Assembly: GCA_001986395.2 (NCBI GenBank)
Contig: MQVO02000002.1
Coordinates: forward strand, 1,674,001-1,738,000
Direction of reading: 5' to 3'
Source: Irpex lacteus
Lineage: Eukaryota; Basidiomycota; Agaricomycetes; Polyporales; Irpicaceae
DNA length: 64,000 nt
Each line of letters opens with the position of its first letter. The first letter of the stretch is position 1. A model generated the notes under the pieces. The model was not told where the DNA came from, made no database searches, and saw only the letters and a program-made list of their open reading frames with translations. Made by a program: the position numbers and the translations under genes. Of this stretch, positions 12,701-27,290 are shown piece by piece.

Positions 12701-14340
12701 AGCGCGCTTCTACCATTGAGCTAACTCCGGCCGACGACAACGAGTTGAACGACGACGGGTGGGATTATCATGTCCGCTCGGATCCCATCACTGGCCCTTG
12801 ACAAACACGAAGACGCAGCTGAAGAAGTTTTATCACGGTGAGTCCCTTCTTGAGATGCTTTGCCTCCTGCCAGGAGCTGACGTTCTACTGATGCACGGTT
12901 TCATCCCGCGTGTCATTACTGATCGTAGCAGTATGTGTGACATAGTACGCGCACATGAAAGCATGTCTAGTAGACAGTCCTCGAAATAAAAGCATTAGAA
13001 TTAAGTAAATGTACGCAACATATCTGAATTCTACGCTAAGACCTTCCAAAGATGTATAAAATACGTATCAAGTTGAATTGGGTGGTATCTTTCAATGGAG
13101 TTGAGAGCAACGTTTTGTGTCTTGCGCGTCTTCTCCCAAGACATGACATGTATTTTGGAAGACACTTCGTCTTGCGTGTATTCTGTGTCTTGCGTGTCTT
13201 TTGATTTCTTCCCCAAGACACCAAAGACCGATGTCATTTTGCTGATTGGCACCAGACAGCACGTACCTAGCTGTCTTCATCCAAGCCAAGCTTCCTGGTT
13301 CGTTGTCAGAGGCCAAGACTTCGTCATCGATACGTACCATTCCGACAACCTATGGGCCTCCCTCACTCCTATAGCCCTCGAAGTCCTAGGCTCACTCGAG
13401 TAAGCTAAGCTCCTTGTACGACACGATACGAACGTCTATAAGTTGCGCTGGCTGTGTCACGTGCTCAAGCTTCAAGTGCGACGAGAGTTGCACTACATCG
13501 CAGAACGGTGCAATCCACGCTGTGCGCACGTACCCTCGAACACAACGACCAAAAACTCCCCAAGCTCTCAAATCCTCTCACGCCCAAACCTCACACATTC
13601 ACATTCATGCCTTCCACCCAGTGTCCAAAGTCAACGCTCGAATGAGCACTGAGCGGTGTATTAAACTCGACTCATGAGCATCATGATAAAAGAAAACGTA
13701 AACATAAGCGTGAACAACGATGAAAGATTAACAAAGAAAGAAAACGTCCGAGCGCAGTGTTGGATAGGAGAAAGGTCTAGTGTCCGTGTGTGGGTGTAAG
13801 AGTAAGGTGTGGAATGTGAGGGAACAGGGAGTGTAATGTGAGGCATGAGTGCGAGAGGGTGAGATGGAGAAATAAGGCGTAAGCTGTTGTCGACTATAGA
13901 GAGGGTAAATGAAGGGTCGGCGGTAGTAGAGTAGAGTCCAGAAGTCGTATATGTACGTATGGTATGGTACAGTTGAACGTCAAGGCGTGACAGCACGGGA
14001 GGGTAAGAAGGGCGATCGTTGTAGTGAATGGGTGGCGGCTGGCGTACGAGGGGAGGGGTATTCGGAAGGCCTGACTGATAACGAGGGAGTGAGAAAGGGA
14101 GTGTCGGGTCGATTATTAAGTGTTGTCGAGGATTGAGTGCGTCAACGTCGTACACATCCGTCTCGTTTGTCCATCCACAAAGCGTGGCGTAGCGTCACAT
14201 CCTTCGAGACCCCACCTCAGAACCCCGCGCCCTCGTCGTCCAGCATCCCGAGACCACTCCCTCTCATCCTCCCCCTGCCCCATCCCCCCATTCTCCACCT
14301 CCCACCACTCATCCAACCAACTCACGTAACAGCACAATCC
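12701..14340. other. Intergenic; short repeats, no gene supported
   Basis: Contains the tail of the preceding relic, an imperfect direct repeat block near 13113-13200, and then 14110-14335, where open frames on both strands are low-complexity (Pro/Ser/His-rich). The open frames at 13661-14155 (-) and 14137-14520 (+) have no domain signal, and the latter runs into the hexamer repeat of the SKT5 relic. Confidence 0.5.
13113..13200. repeat. Imperfect direct repeats of GTCTTGCGTGTCTT type
   Basis: Within about 90 bases the word tgtgtcttgcg occurs twice and cgtcttgcgtgt once more, interleaved with the complementary caagaca. The block could fold back on itself. No flanking duplication was found and its function is unknown. 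Confidence 0.5.
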
Positions 14341-15929
14341 TTATCCTTCCCCCCCCCCTTTCCCACCCCCACCCCCACCCCCACCCCCACTCCCACTCCC
14401 ACTCCCACTCCCACTCCCACTCCCACTCCCACTCCCACTCCCACTCCCACTCCCACTCAAACCATCGTCCGGATTCAGCACGCTCCTCGGTCCTGCGGAC
14501 ACAGGTGCCTTGGAGCGTAACCGCTGCGCGGCTCGTTTATCGCCCCATTCGGCGGCGCTTTTGTAGTATTGGAGGGCTCTGATGAGAGGCGTCGTTAGCA
14601 GCATGTTGGGTAATTTGGAGTGACATAAGTGACAGACGAAGAAAGAGAAGAGGGCGTGGGGTGTGGTGGGTTGGAGGGTAAAGTCAAGTAGAAAAATGGA
14701 TATAACGCCGTAACACGTCAGAACGGAGCGTAGAAAATGGCGTGCAGAGTTGACATGAAAGGATTGAGGGGGAGAGGTGCGTGTGTGTTCGGGAACGTAG
14801 GTGGTAGTAGTCAAGCGGGGAGGGTGCGAGAATTTTTTTTGAGATGAAGTGGACGCAAAAAGTGGCTAGTCGAAGCCGAGAAGCGAAACAGAGATTTGCA
14901 GGGAGTAAGGCAGTAGATACAGCCTGACCCACTATCGAACGTGATGCGCAGGCTGAAGGGATTGCGGGTCGTGTGAGGAACACGAACAAGAGTCAAGCAA
15001 TGAGAGGAAAGTGGTTCGCAAGAAGGGGACGGTTGAAGCAAAGGAACGAGTGGAGAATATGTTGAGAGTGAAACAGCGAACGCTGCCCATCCACCAACCA
15101 TACAAAACCCAAAACCCACAAATGCCAAAACAAACAAAAGAACTCACAAATCCAAATCGACCCCCGTCCCAATGCCAACCCCCAAAAAATACCCAACCGC
15201 ATACATAGCCTTCACGAGCCCCGCATCGGCTGCCCTCTTCCCCACAAAAACGCCTCTGTGTCGGACTGAGGAAGTACGCCCGGGAAGGCGACGAGGTACC
15301 AGGCGGTGAGGGCGAAGGGGACGTCGCGGTGGTTTTGTTGGGCTGCTATGTTCTATGTTAGTTTTTGAGGTGAGGAGAAAAGGGAGAGAGGGGTGAGGGA
15401 GACAGGGACGCACGTGGAAGTGAATGGGCAGCGCAGGATCCTGCGGACACCCCATCTTCCCATACCCATAACACTCCCCCAATCGATACGCACTCGGCGC
15501 ATACCCAAGCTCCGCCGCATACTCATAATCCACAAACAACACATTATTGATGCCTCTCTCGTGCAACAACGCCAACTCATGCAGCGCATGCGGGAACTCC
15601 GCCGTCGCGCTCTCCGCACCCCGCTTGAGCCACTTGACGCCTTCCTTGGGGGACGTGGTGAGGCCTAGTTCACCGTTCAGTTCGGCGATGCCCAGGCGGT
15701 ACATCGCTCCTGGGTGCAGGGCGGCGGCGGCTTTGCGGTAGAAGGTGAGTGCCTTGGCGGAGTCTCGTCGACAGCCCCAGCCGTTCTCGCAGCACGTACC
15801 CGCACGGTATGCAGCGTCTGGATGTCCGTGTTTGGCGGTGAGGACGAAGAGAGGGAAGGCTCGGTCGAAGTCTTGTTTGGATTTGTGCGTGCCGATCCCG
15901 TTGGCGTAGCAGTCGCGGGTGAGGGACAG
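14341..15929 (-). pseudogene. 5'-truncated, frameshifted SKT5/CHS4-like Sel1-repeat protein (chitin synthase regulator)
   Basis: Sel1 repeats of the fungal Skt5/Chs4 family are clear: DCYANGIGTHKSKQDFDRAF, AYRAGTCCENGWGCRRDSAK, MYRLGIAELNGELGL, LHERGINNVLFVDYEYA, CYGYGKMGCPQDPALPIH, TAWYLVAFPGVLPQSDTE and [17 protein letters not shown]. Defects: a TGA at 15930-15932 immediately precedes the first repeat with no acceptor after it, so the long N-terminal part is missing; about seven residues are absent inside the EYA/AELGYAPS repeat; one base is missing near 15236-15245 (LWG/KRAADAGL). The last exon is reached across a 569-nt intron (14579-15147), long for this window, which keeps the frame (DLDL to ALQYY). 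The tail is a Ser-Gly run encoded by a hexamer repeat. Introns are retained, so it is not a processed copy. Identification is strong; pseudogene status is strong unless the assembly is wrong. Confidence 0.85.
14363..14458. repeat. Hexamer microsatellite (CCCACC/CCCACT)n inside the SKT5 relic
   Basis: About sixteen units of a 6-base repeat, cccacc changing to cccact, encode the Ser-Gly tail (Gly-Gly near its end) on the minus strand. The period is a multiple of three, so length changes stay in frame. Confidence 0.95.
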
Positions 15930-16521
15930 TCATGAAGTGGGGTGTGTGCGACTGTTTGGGGTCGGGGTTGAGTGGAAGGGCGCACTGAATTTGTTGGCGA
16001 CGAGAGCGGGTCAAGGGTGGGCAAGAACAAAGAAGCAGAAGAGAAAGAGAGAATGGAATAGAAGAAGGGTATACAGCACCAACAAATGACCTCCCAACCC
16101 CTCCCGCCCTCCATACACGCCAGCCCTCGACGCGCCCACCCTCCTTTTTACGCAAGTGATAGAATGGTGGAGGCGATCATTCGATGACACCAAGGTGGTC
16201 TTCTTTTACCGTGCCTATCGCGAACTGCAGGGGTGTAAGGGTGTGAGGTGAGTCAAAGCACAGCGACATACAAACGGCACGAAGCACAGCGCAGAGGAAG
16301 AAGCGATGGAATTGGGAGGAAACAGACCCTCGCAGCACTGACAGACCCAATCACGTGCGAGAGGAAGTAGGGACTTGGATAACGTTCACGATATATCTAG
16401 ATTCTATAGAAGCTACTTACACGCGGTGACGGGCACAAGGTGAGCAACTACCACCACGGCCACATACAAGAAACTTACAGTGAGTCCGACACACTGACGA
16501 TCTCACAGCCGTAACGATCGT
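15930..16521. other. Intergenic spacer upstream of the SKT5 relic and of the small gene
   Basis: Where the amino-terminal part of an SKT5-like gene should be, no matching exon is visible; open frames here are Ser/Pro/Arg-rich shadows. No repeat or RNA gene is seen. Confidence 0.5.
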
Positions 16522-17200
16522 ATGCACAGGTTGTCCAATCAAATGTCGCACACCGGAGATGACGAGCACGGCGAAGTCGTGTACGTCCGACACGGTAGCC
16601 GCGATTGGCCAATCGAGATCGTCGACGACGAGGTTGAGTATCTGGGATACAGTGTACCAGGAGAGCTGAGGCCTGGGATGTATCACAGGCGTCTACCAAC
16701 AGGGGAATGGCTAACAGTTGTGGTCGTACAGGTACGTCGCCGCTTGAGATGTCATGCACCAGATACAGCTGACACCGGTTCAGGGAGGATTGCGGCCAAG
16801 ACGGTACTATGGACCAGACGGCCAAGAAGCGTCGTTCTCGCTACCGAGGCCCAGACCGCAATCGCCAGAGCCCATCGACCAAAGGCACACCACTGTCACG
16901 CCTGAGAACGAACCTACGGCAGACAGTTCGCACTTTATGATCATACCGCACGGTGCAAAGATAGGACCTCCAAAGAGGGCGGCACGCGAGAGGCCACACA
17001 ATCTAAAGCGGTCAATGGGTGTTGCAGGTGCAACGGACACAGTGGCGGGGTCATCAACTACAGGCTCGGGAGAGGGAATGCGTCCATTGACGTGCGCAAT
17101 CAACGGGTCGACACTAGACACAGAGGACTCGGACGAGACAGAGGAACAGGAGGTACTGTGCGAGCTGATGCGAGCTCAGGATGCGATGGAAAGCGTGTAA
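16522..17200 (+). CDS. Small two-exon gene, 208 aa, unrecognised
   Basis: Exon 1 (16522-16731, 70 codons) and exon 2 (16784-17200, 139 codons including stop) are joined by a 52-nt intron starting gtacgt and ending ttcag, keeping VVVQ to GGLRPRRYYG in frame. The amino half is acidic with HGEVVYVRHGSRDWPIEIV and EYLGYSVPGELRPGMYHRR, suggesting a short beta-rich fold. The carboxy half is basic and then acidic (DSDETEEQEV), probably disordered. An alternative Met lies seven codons downstream. No family is recognised and no defects are seen. Confidence 0.6.
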
Positions 17201-17410
17201 ACAGCATGTATATACCACACAGCCAGTACAACTTCCAGCACGCTTACTATGCATGACGGCCAAAACACGTGTGAGAGCACAACACCAGATAAACTCAGGA
17301 AAACAGTATAAAGATACGATAAATAAAATGGCATGATGATGTTGGGTGTCGGTGTACATACCGGAATCATGTCATATCATACTAGAGACATTATGGTAGC
17401 ATTTAAATCA

Positions 17411-17496
17411 GGACACTGCTGGGAGTCGAACACACGGCCGCGGTCCACATGCCTCGCTGCTACAGCACAGGGAGCTAACCGCTAAACTAAATGTCC
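17411..17496 (-). tRNA. tRNA-like sequence, possibly tRNA-Tyr(GUA) with intron; probably a relic
   Basis: On the minus strand an 86-base stretch begins GGACATT and ends AGTGTCC, a complete 7-bp acceptor stem. It has an A-box match (TAGTTTAGCGG) and a near B-box (TGTTCGACTCC, one mismatch). Counting from the 5' end puts GTA at positions 34-36, preceded by CT and followed by a purine, as in tRNA-Tyr. The extra length would be a short intron, which fungal tRNA-Tyr genes normally carry. The D and T stems pair poorly and no T-run terminator follows, so a pseudogene or a tRNA-derived element is more likely than a working gene. Confidence 0.45.
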
Positions 17497-17584
17497 AACA
17501 CAAAAGAGCACCAAGTTAACATTATATTACCACTGCGAAGTGGCCGTACGGATCTTCTAATCGTGGCCGCGGCCTGATACCTCG

Positions 17585-18536
17585 ACAGGGGTCGTTACCC
17601 ACCTCGTCCAGCCTGTACGGCCCCCTCAGACCTTCCCATCGCCTCGACACGGCGTTTCAACTTCCCGCAAATCGCGCCTTGGTGCGGTGGGTGTGCATAA
17701 CATGTCGGTACGGGTCGACTTGTCTAGCTGTCGATGGAGAAGCGGTGGGCGGATTTTAGTCACTGGGTGAATGCGCTGGTGCGAGCTCCAGAGGATATGA
17801 ACAGTACTAACTTCGTACGCTGTAGTACCTCGACTGGCCCGTACTCCCTCGTACCTGAGCTCCCACCGACTGCCCTGTCCTTCGCTTCCTCGACTTGATA
17901 TTCCTGCGTCCGGCGGAGAGGTGGTGCGGTGTGTCTTGAGGACTTGAGGAATGTGCGTGCGTGCGAGAGGGTCGTGCGCCTTCTGTGGGGAGTTTAAAAG
18001 TGGTAAGTCGTCGTTTAGTTCTTAGGAAGTGGTACTTACCTTGCGACGGTCTTAACAGCGGTATGAACCACCTCTGGCCGTAGGTTTTCCGTGGTTATTA
18101 TCGTTTGGCTTGTTGCTAACTTGCGCGTTTTGACCTGTAGAGTTACGGGTGCAGGTTGTCGGGCTTTGGCGAATCGATTTGGTGACTTGGGTGGTATGGT
18201 ATTCTGGGGTGAGGTGAGTGCTGCGGGCTTCGATGGCGTCCAAAGTGACTTGCTGTTCGTGTTTTCGACTGCTAGAGTGATCCGACGATTCGGAGCGTGA
18301 TTCGAAAGTGTTGCGACACTTAAGGATCGCTGTAAGTCGTCTGCAAACTCGTAAAGATGCATGGAACTCACCCGAACTGCCTGTGTAGGCAACTACGCGA
18401 CTCTGCCTTTTGCCCGGTATGTGCGCCTTCCGACTCTTCTACGACCCCTTCCCCGAGCTAACATGCGCATTTTGCCAGGACATACGGCTCGATCTGGAGA
18501 GAGAGCACGTGAATTTCGAGCAGAGAAGCGTACAGT
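17585..18536 (-). repeat. Dispersed repeat family R, copy R1
   Basis: Read on the minus strand this block starts actgtacgcttctctgctc (as does R3 at 57482). It shares with R2 the text around gtcgaaaacac, agcaagtca, ggacgc and atcgaagcc, then caagttagcaaca, and ends with accgcaccaaggcgcg, gcgggaagttgaaacgcc and gtgtcgaggcgatggg. Similar text closes R2 (41692-41775) and R3 (59446-59490). It contains no credible gene. It lies directly downstream, on the same strand, of the Prp43-like fragment at 18905-19200. The homology is visible by eye; its exact ends need alignment. Confidence 0.75.
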
Positions 18537-18904
18537 ACCGTAGAGGAACTGTACGTTTTCTTCTCATCTTATTCTCTCCCCAACGAGTCGAATTATTTCA
18601 GTCTGTAATGTAACTCACCACCGGTGAACCCCCTGTCATTTTGCTTTCACAATAAGCACGCGTGATTGAGACACTTGTTGAGTGAGAGCGAGTGAGAGCG
18701 GCGTGAGAAGGGCGGCGTGGGGCGGATGAGGCAAGGACCGGACGCCTGTAAGCTCGGACCGCGAGAATATGATCGAATTGGCTGTGAAGGGGGTTGATAT
18801 GTGCACCGGCGAGTGAAGCAAAGGACTACCGACGTACGTCGTAGCAGCACTCAACAAACACGTAGTACTGTCACAAAGATGCATCCCCACCCTCCCATCC
18901 ATAG

Positions 18905-22394
<3,490 letters not shown>

Positions 22395-25300
22395 TCATCT
22401 CATGACATAAAAGTAGCGCCAATCGCCTAAGCTCGAGCTGGCCACTGATGGGTGACCTGCAGGGGCAAGGCGTCCGTAGTTAAATGCGGGCACCAGATGG
22501 CACCCACGAATCACAGCGCCTGGGTCAATAAAACCCATGGCACCATCGGTGTCCAAGTCAGCCAGGTGAAGCCTCTCCAGACGGCGCACTGAAGGACCGT
22601 GCAGTCATGACCGATCGCGTTCCAACCAACGGACCCAAAAACAATCGACCCGCCTGCTGTCAGCTGTTCCGGGCATCAACACAAAAGCTTGGAACACGCC
22701 AATCACGACGGCGTACTCCCATGGAGCGAGCTCGTGGCGGACAGGATTAAACACCAGGACTCTGCTCTTGTCGAGAGGAAAGGTCGTGGAGTCTTGGGTA
22801 CAGTGGATGACATCTTGTTCGCGCTGCACGTCATAAGAGGTAAAGTTAATTCTTGCTAGCGCATGCCGGTATATACACTCGTGGCGGAGCACAATCGAGT
22901 TTGGGACTGCGAAGGGGTCCTTGGGGCTATGGTCGCTTTCGGCCCACAGCCGTAGACGGACATGTTCTCGAAGTAGGAATGTAATCCCTGGGGCACGGTG
23001 TAAGGATGTCTTGAACTTGAAGACTGGAGACTGGAGACAATACCTACCTGAACGGCTGGATCATTCGGGCGGTTGTATTGCCAGTCTTGTAGATAAAGCG
23101 CGATCCGGCTGTCAGACTCCTGTGCAATCCAGTGATGACATTCTGGGCCGACGGTGGCCAGTCGTTCACAGCTGTGCGAAGGCTTGATACCAGGAATGGC
23201 GATTCCATGCTCTTCGAGCTCGAACACCATCCTGTGTAGACGTCTTTCGCGGGTGTCGATCTTGGGCAATTGTGGTTCTATATTCCGTCCGTTTGTTCGA
23301 GCATTACGATGTTTCCAGATCCGAGTGCTCTTGCTCACCCTGAGAGCTAGATACGATTTCTTTAGATCGTATGGCACGATTCATGAGAGTTACTTACTGC
23401 TATAGTAGAGTAGGAGTCTGTTGTGCCAAAGGTCCTTATGTAGTAGGTTGTATGCCTGAGGAGATCGAACTTGATAGTGCGCAAGTGGAAAGACCGAGGC
23501 TGGCGGCTAGATGTGATGGAAGGCTGTGCAGGAGTTTGGCCATCGGCACTTGAATGCCCGACTGTGTGCGAGGTCCTTGCTTTGCTCGTAAACGAGCAGC
23601 GTGCTCTCGCTGGGTCTCTCGTGTGGGATAGCGGGGGCATAGAACCTGCTCGAAATGTCGAAGCTGCGTACCAAGGGTGGAGAGGGTTTGATCTGCCAAT
23701 ATGACGGAGCTTTCAACATGGAGGCGCATTTTGACAAGCCCATGCCAGTACTCCATCAGCCACAACAATGACATGACGTTTTCATTATCTGGGGACGGGA
23801 GAAACCACTCAAAACACGGGATAAATCACTATGTACAGTATCAGTAATGTGTAATGCCCAATACTTTGGCACACAATGACGTACCTGCAGCATATCTTCG
23901 AAGTCGCATGCAGCTATTCGTGTCATGTTGCTGACGTTGCGAGTAAACCGGCGTATTGTGTTCTCGCCAAAGATAGGTACTTGTCGGAATCTGTTGACAC
24001 CGCTTCAAATTTGTCGATCTCGTCCTGGTTGACAATGACGGATTGCCTACCTGGCATTGAGTTCGTGAACTTTGTCGTGATGGATAGCTTCTAGAATGCG
24101 GATGAGATGTGTTACGATAGCTTTCCAGCCACCGATCTCAAACTTGTGTAGAATATCAGATGTTAACATGCGGTAAGGATCAAGGCCCGTAGTTCCGAGG
24201 CGACTAGAGAAGGCATTCTATGGCGGCTGAGAATATCTGTCAAACGCTTGGCGGCTTGATCGTTGAATATTGACATACAAGCATAGCGAGCAATAGCGTA
24301 GATTGGGATCTCGAATATTTTGCTGTACAAAGTGATGCACATTCTTTGCTGTTTGCTTGGTCTGTTGCTTCGTTTTCTGCTTGACAGGCTGTCGAAATCC
24401 GGCCCGCGGCGATACTGGACAAGGAGAGACTGTATCCTGAGGAACTGCAGATGACTCAGGCTGCGATGAGAGATGCAAGCCACCGGCCACGGCTGTGACA
24501 TCACCATCCTCTTCGGAGTCTGAAACGTCATTGATATTAAGATGTTCACACTCTTCCTCGATGACGACCGTAGGAAGACGAGAGGAGCGTGGATGAGCTG
24601 AGGGAGGAGCGTGGATGAGCTGGGGGAGGAGCGTGGATGAGCTGGGGGAGGAGCGTACAATGAAGGATTCTGAGGTATGTCATTTCGGGGTGCATATGGT
24701 GCTTGGACTATTTTGATAGGATCCGTGGGAGCAGCAATGTTGTCTGACGATTTCGTAAAGTCAGAATGAGGGCTACTGGCAAAGAAGCTGACACAATGTA
24801 AGCTTTGGCTTTGTGAGGTATTGGTAGACACGTACGGATGTGTGGCTTGCAAGGGATTGGATACAGGAAGTAATATGTTCCCTTCAGTCATCTCGGGCTC
24901 CATCTCTGCCTGCCTGTCCAAGTCGATGGATGGGCCGCCCGATTCAGCTGGTAGTAGTGGGGTAGGTGTGGCAATAGGTGTGGCGATGGGCAAGGTAATG
25001 GGAGTAGCTGTCCTTCAAGAGCTGAGCGTTGATCGTATTCAGTGTCGCTTGGGCCAGATCCGCTCTACTGAAGTTAGGGCCAGTGATGATCTTCTGCGAG
25101 ACTACACTATCGTTCACAGACTTCTTATTTCCGTGAAGCCAGAAATGCTACCCGTAGAGAAATGATGATGAATTTGGGAAAGGGGCTACAATAGCAGCGA
25201 TGGCACGTTTGTTTCGTGACGTGGTGCGTTGGGCGGCTGTCGGAGTATACACAGTTTCAACTTCTAACGTTGTCTCAGGCGAGCGAACAGGTCGTCGTTT

Positions 25301-25990
25301 ATTGAGGCGTGTGATGCCGAACCGATTCTCGGCAGACTTGATACGCTCCGTTACCAATAAACGCACTCGCGGAACATGCGGCGGCGACGCGATAGGTTCG
25401 TTATCGTCATCGTTGGCCGCTCCGGCAGCCTCGGACAGCTGGTCAAGGACCTTCCTGGTTGCCCACCCCCAACGACCTACGCGTGTGAAAACGGAGGGTG
25501 GCGATGGTTGGCGAACTTCTGGCACCTAAGAATCAATTTAACAACTGCGTTTACATTCAAATCCTCGGATTGAACAACATACATCAATACCGTCTGCTGT
25601 GGAGGATGCTTCATGCAGAACCCCGTCGAAAGACATGGTTTCCTGACCGTGAGGTAAGTCAACGGAATCACCTAGTAGTACAGAGCTGGGTACGCTTACC
25701 AGGTGACTGCGTGCTCGCTTGTTTGGCTGATACTTACTCGCTGGAAGTTACCATCTTCGAGTGCATGTTTTGCGCTGTTCGATGTGTTACGAGCAAATGA
25801 CTGGACAACCGGACACTGCCGTTTGTGCTTTGTAAAACTGGCGCTCGACTTGGAAGGGCAATTGCATTTGCAAAGGTACAGTACGGCATGGGACCGTCAC
25901 CCTCATACAACTGCTCGTGGAGAAAGCGTCGAAGCAGTTCAAAAAGACATGGAGCATTGGAATAAGCTTCAATGCCGTCCACGTCTCTCG
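22395..25990 (-). pseudogene. CACTA/Plavaka-like DDE transposase, nearly full-length but decayed
   Basis: Colinear landmarks on the minus strand: a zinc-finger-like CKCNCPSK with TKHKRQCP (about 25870-25800); NRFGITRLNKRRP and IVAPFPNSSSFLYG (to 25148); NAFSSRLGTTGLDPYRM, LTSDILHKFEIGGWKAI and LIRILEAI (about 24217-24090); FRQVPIFGENTIRRF and IAACDFEDMLQ (to about 23890); a 50-60 nt intron; EWFLPSPDNENVMSLLWLME with WHGLVKMRLH; YIRTFGTTDSYST; DVQREQDVIHC; CFWVRWLERD; and FIDPGAVIRGCHLVPAFNYG, ending at 22395. A TAG at 24218-24220 stands where the family has Gln (PTQNAFS), and frame changes are frequent between 24.3 and 25.1 kb and near 23.4 kb. It lies immediately downstream of a second relic of a related element. 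Confidence 0.8.
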
Positions 25991-26239
25991 ACGGCGATTG
26001 CGCACTGGAATAAAGGCAAACTAACTATGACTATGTGTGTAAAGCGAAGGACAATGGAGGCATACATGGTGATTTCGCAAGAACAACCTCCGCTTCGAGG
26101 TTTTTCTCTACCAAACCGTCGTTATTTGCGCCTGGTGTTGTATTCTCGGCTGGAGGATGCATACGGTGGCATGAGACAAGCCGGAACCTGGCACAGCGGG
26201 AGTATCAAGCATCCCACAAGTGTCAAAATCAATGCTTAT

Positions 26240-27290
26240 CTATGCCCAATGCTCTGTACCTGCTGGATTGGCTCCAAGGCTGCTTCACAACTGGTGATGT
26301 GCTTTGGATCTGTAATAAACGAGCACAGGCCATTGAGGGCGCCAAACTGTTCGATCATGTACTTGAAGTTGTAGTGCTTGAGGGAGTGCTATCAATAAAG
26401 GGAGAATCCGTCCTTGCGAACACCAACTTTTTGAAGATGACTCGCCCGTTATGATACCTCTCCAGGACCTCACTGATTGCAGTAAGTGTATCTTCGGCGA
26501 TAAAGTTAAGTCGCACGAGATAGCAGAACTCGAAAAAGGCCGCAAATGAACGAACCATTTTGTCGGGCACATGACCGGCTATAGCTGGAAGCCAAACCTG
26601 CACCAACATAAGTATCAGAATCGTGATCGCATTCGTGTTCTTAGTTATATGCGCGAGACGACAGCTGCAACGCACCTTCATAAGGGCTTGGAGTCGTCGC
26701 CGATCCACTGTTTGAAGCCTCGGCCTTGTGGATAGCGTCGAAGTCCAGGAAATTGGGGGACTGCGGTGATTCAGAACCCACGAGTAAGCGTTTTAGGCTA
26801 CCCCGTACGGTTTTCAAGCTGTTGAACATACCTTCTGTCAATATCAGTCATAAGAACGGCGGCTTCAGCTTTCCAGGTCAAGTATCCTCCCACCCTTGAT
26901 AGCTTGATGCAGAATGTTGGGAGCAAGTATTGATCCCACATCGTTTTGGCATCAAAAGTGTCAGGTAACGCACGTATGCACATACGACGCTTGTCCGTGG
27001 CCTTCTCCGTCGAGGTCATTGGGTGGTGCAACGCATCTGATTTAGAATCAAAATGAGTAAATAGTTCTTATCGAAGTGAATCTAAAACACACCTGGGGCA
27101 CTATCCCTGAACCACTCCTGAAAGCAGTACTTGTTCCGGAAAGTCAGACACCTACGAGCCAAGGCTATATGTTATCCAGTGGAACTGATCGTCTGCACAC
27201 CTCACAACCTCTGGACTCTCCATACCCGCGCGCCGAGGTTGCAGAATACAGTGGAGGCTAGTGTGGAACGGCTGTAAGCGAAATTGGAGA
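26240..27290 (-). pseudogene. Second CACTA/Plavaka-like transposase fragment
   Basis: Minus-strand blocks in order: RRAGMESPEVVRCADDQFH, DFPEQVLLSGVVQG then stop then CPRC, MTDIDRR, ITAVPQFPGLRRYPQGRG, KQWIGDDSK, WLPAIAGHVPDKMVRSFAAF, FEFCYLVRLNFIAEDTL, YMIEQFGALNGLCSFITD. These match the DDE transposase family whose members read PEQVWLSGIVQGWCPKC and PRQHS at the broken points. Defects: TAG at 27101-27103 (Trp expected), a one-base loss at DDSK/ALMK, and adjacent TGA and TAG at 26389-26394 where Arg-Gln (CGA CAG) is usual. The amino-terminal half is not recognisable upstream. Confidence 0.8.

Noticed and set aside
13661..14155. 164-codon minus-strand open frame
   Set aside because: Low-complexity Ser/Pro/Thr composition, no domain, no intron logic; treated as chance.
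14137..14520. Pro/Thr-repeat plus-strand frame through the hexamer repeat
   Set aside because: It is the antisense shadow of the Ser-Gly tail of the SKT5-like relic.
25703..26374. 223-codon plus-strand frame
   Set aside because: It lies antisense to transposase text of the minus-strand relics.
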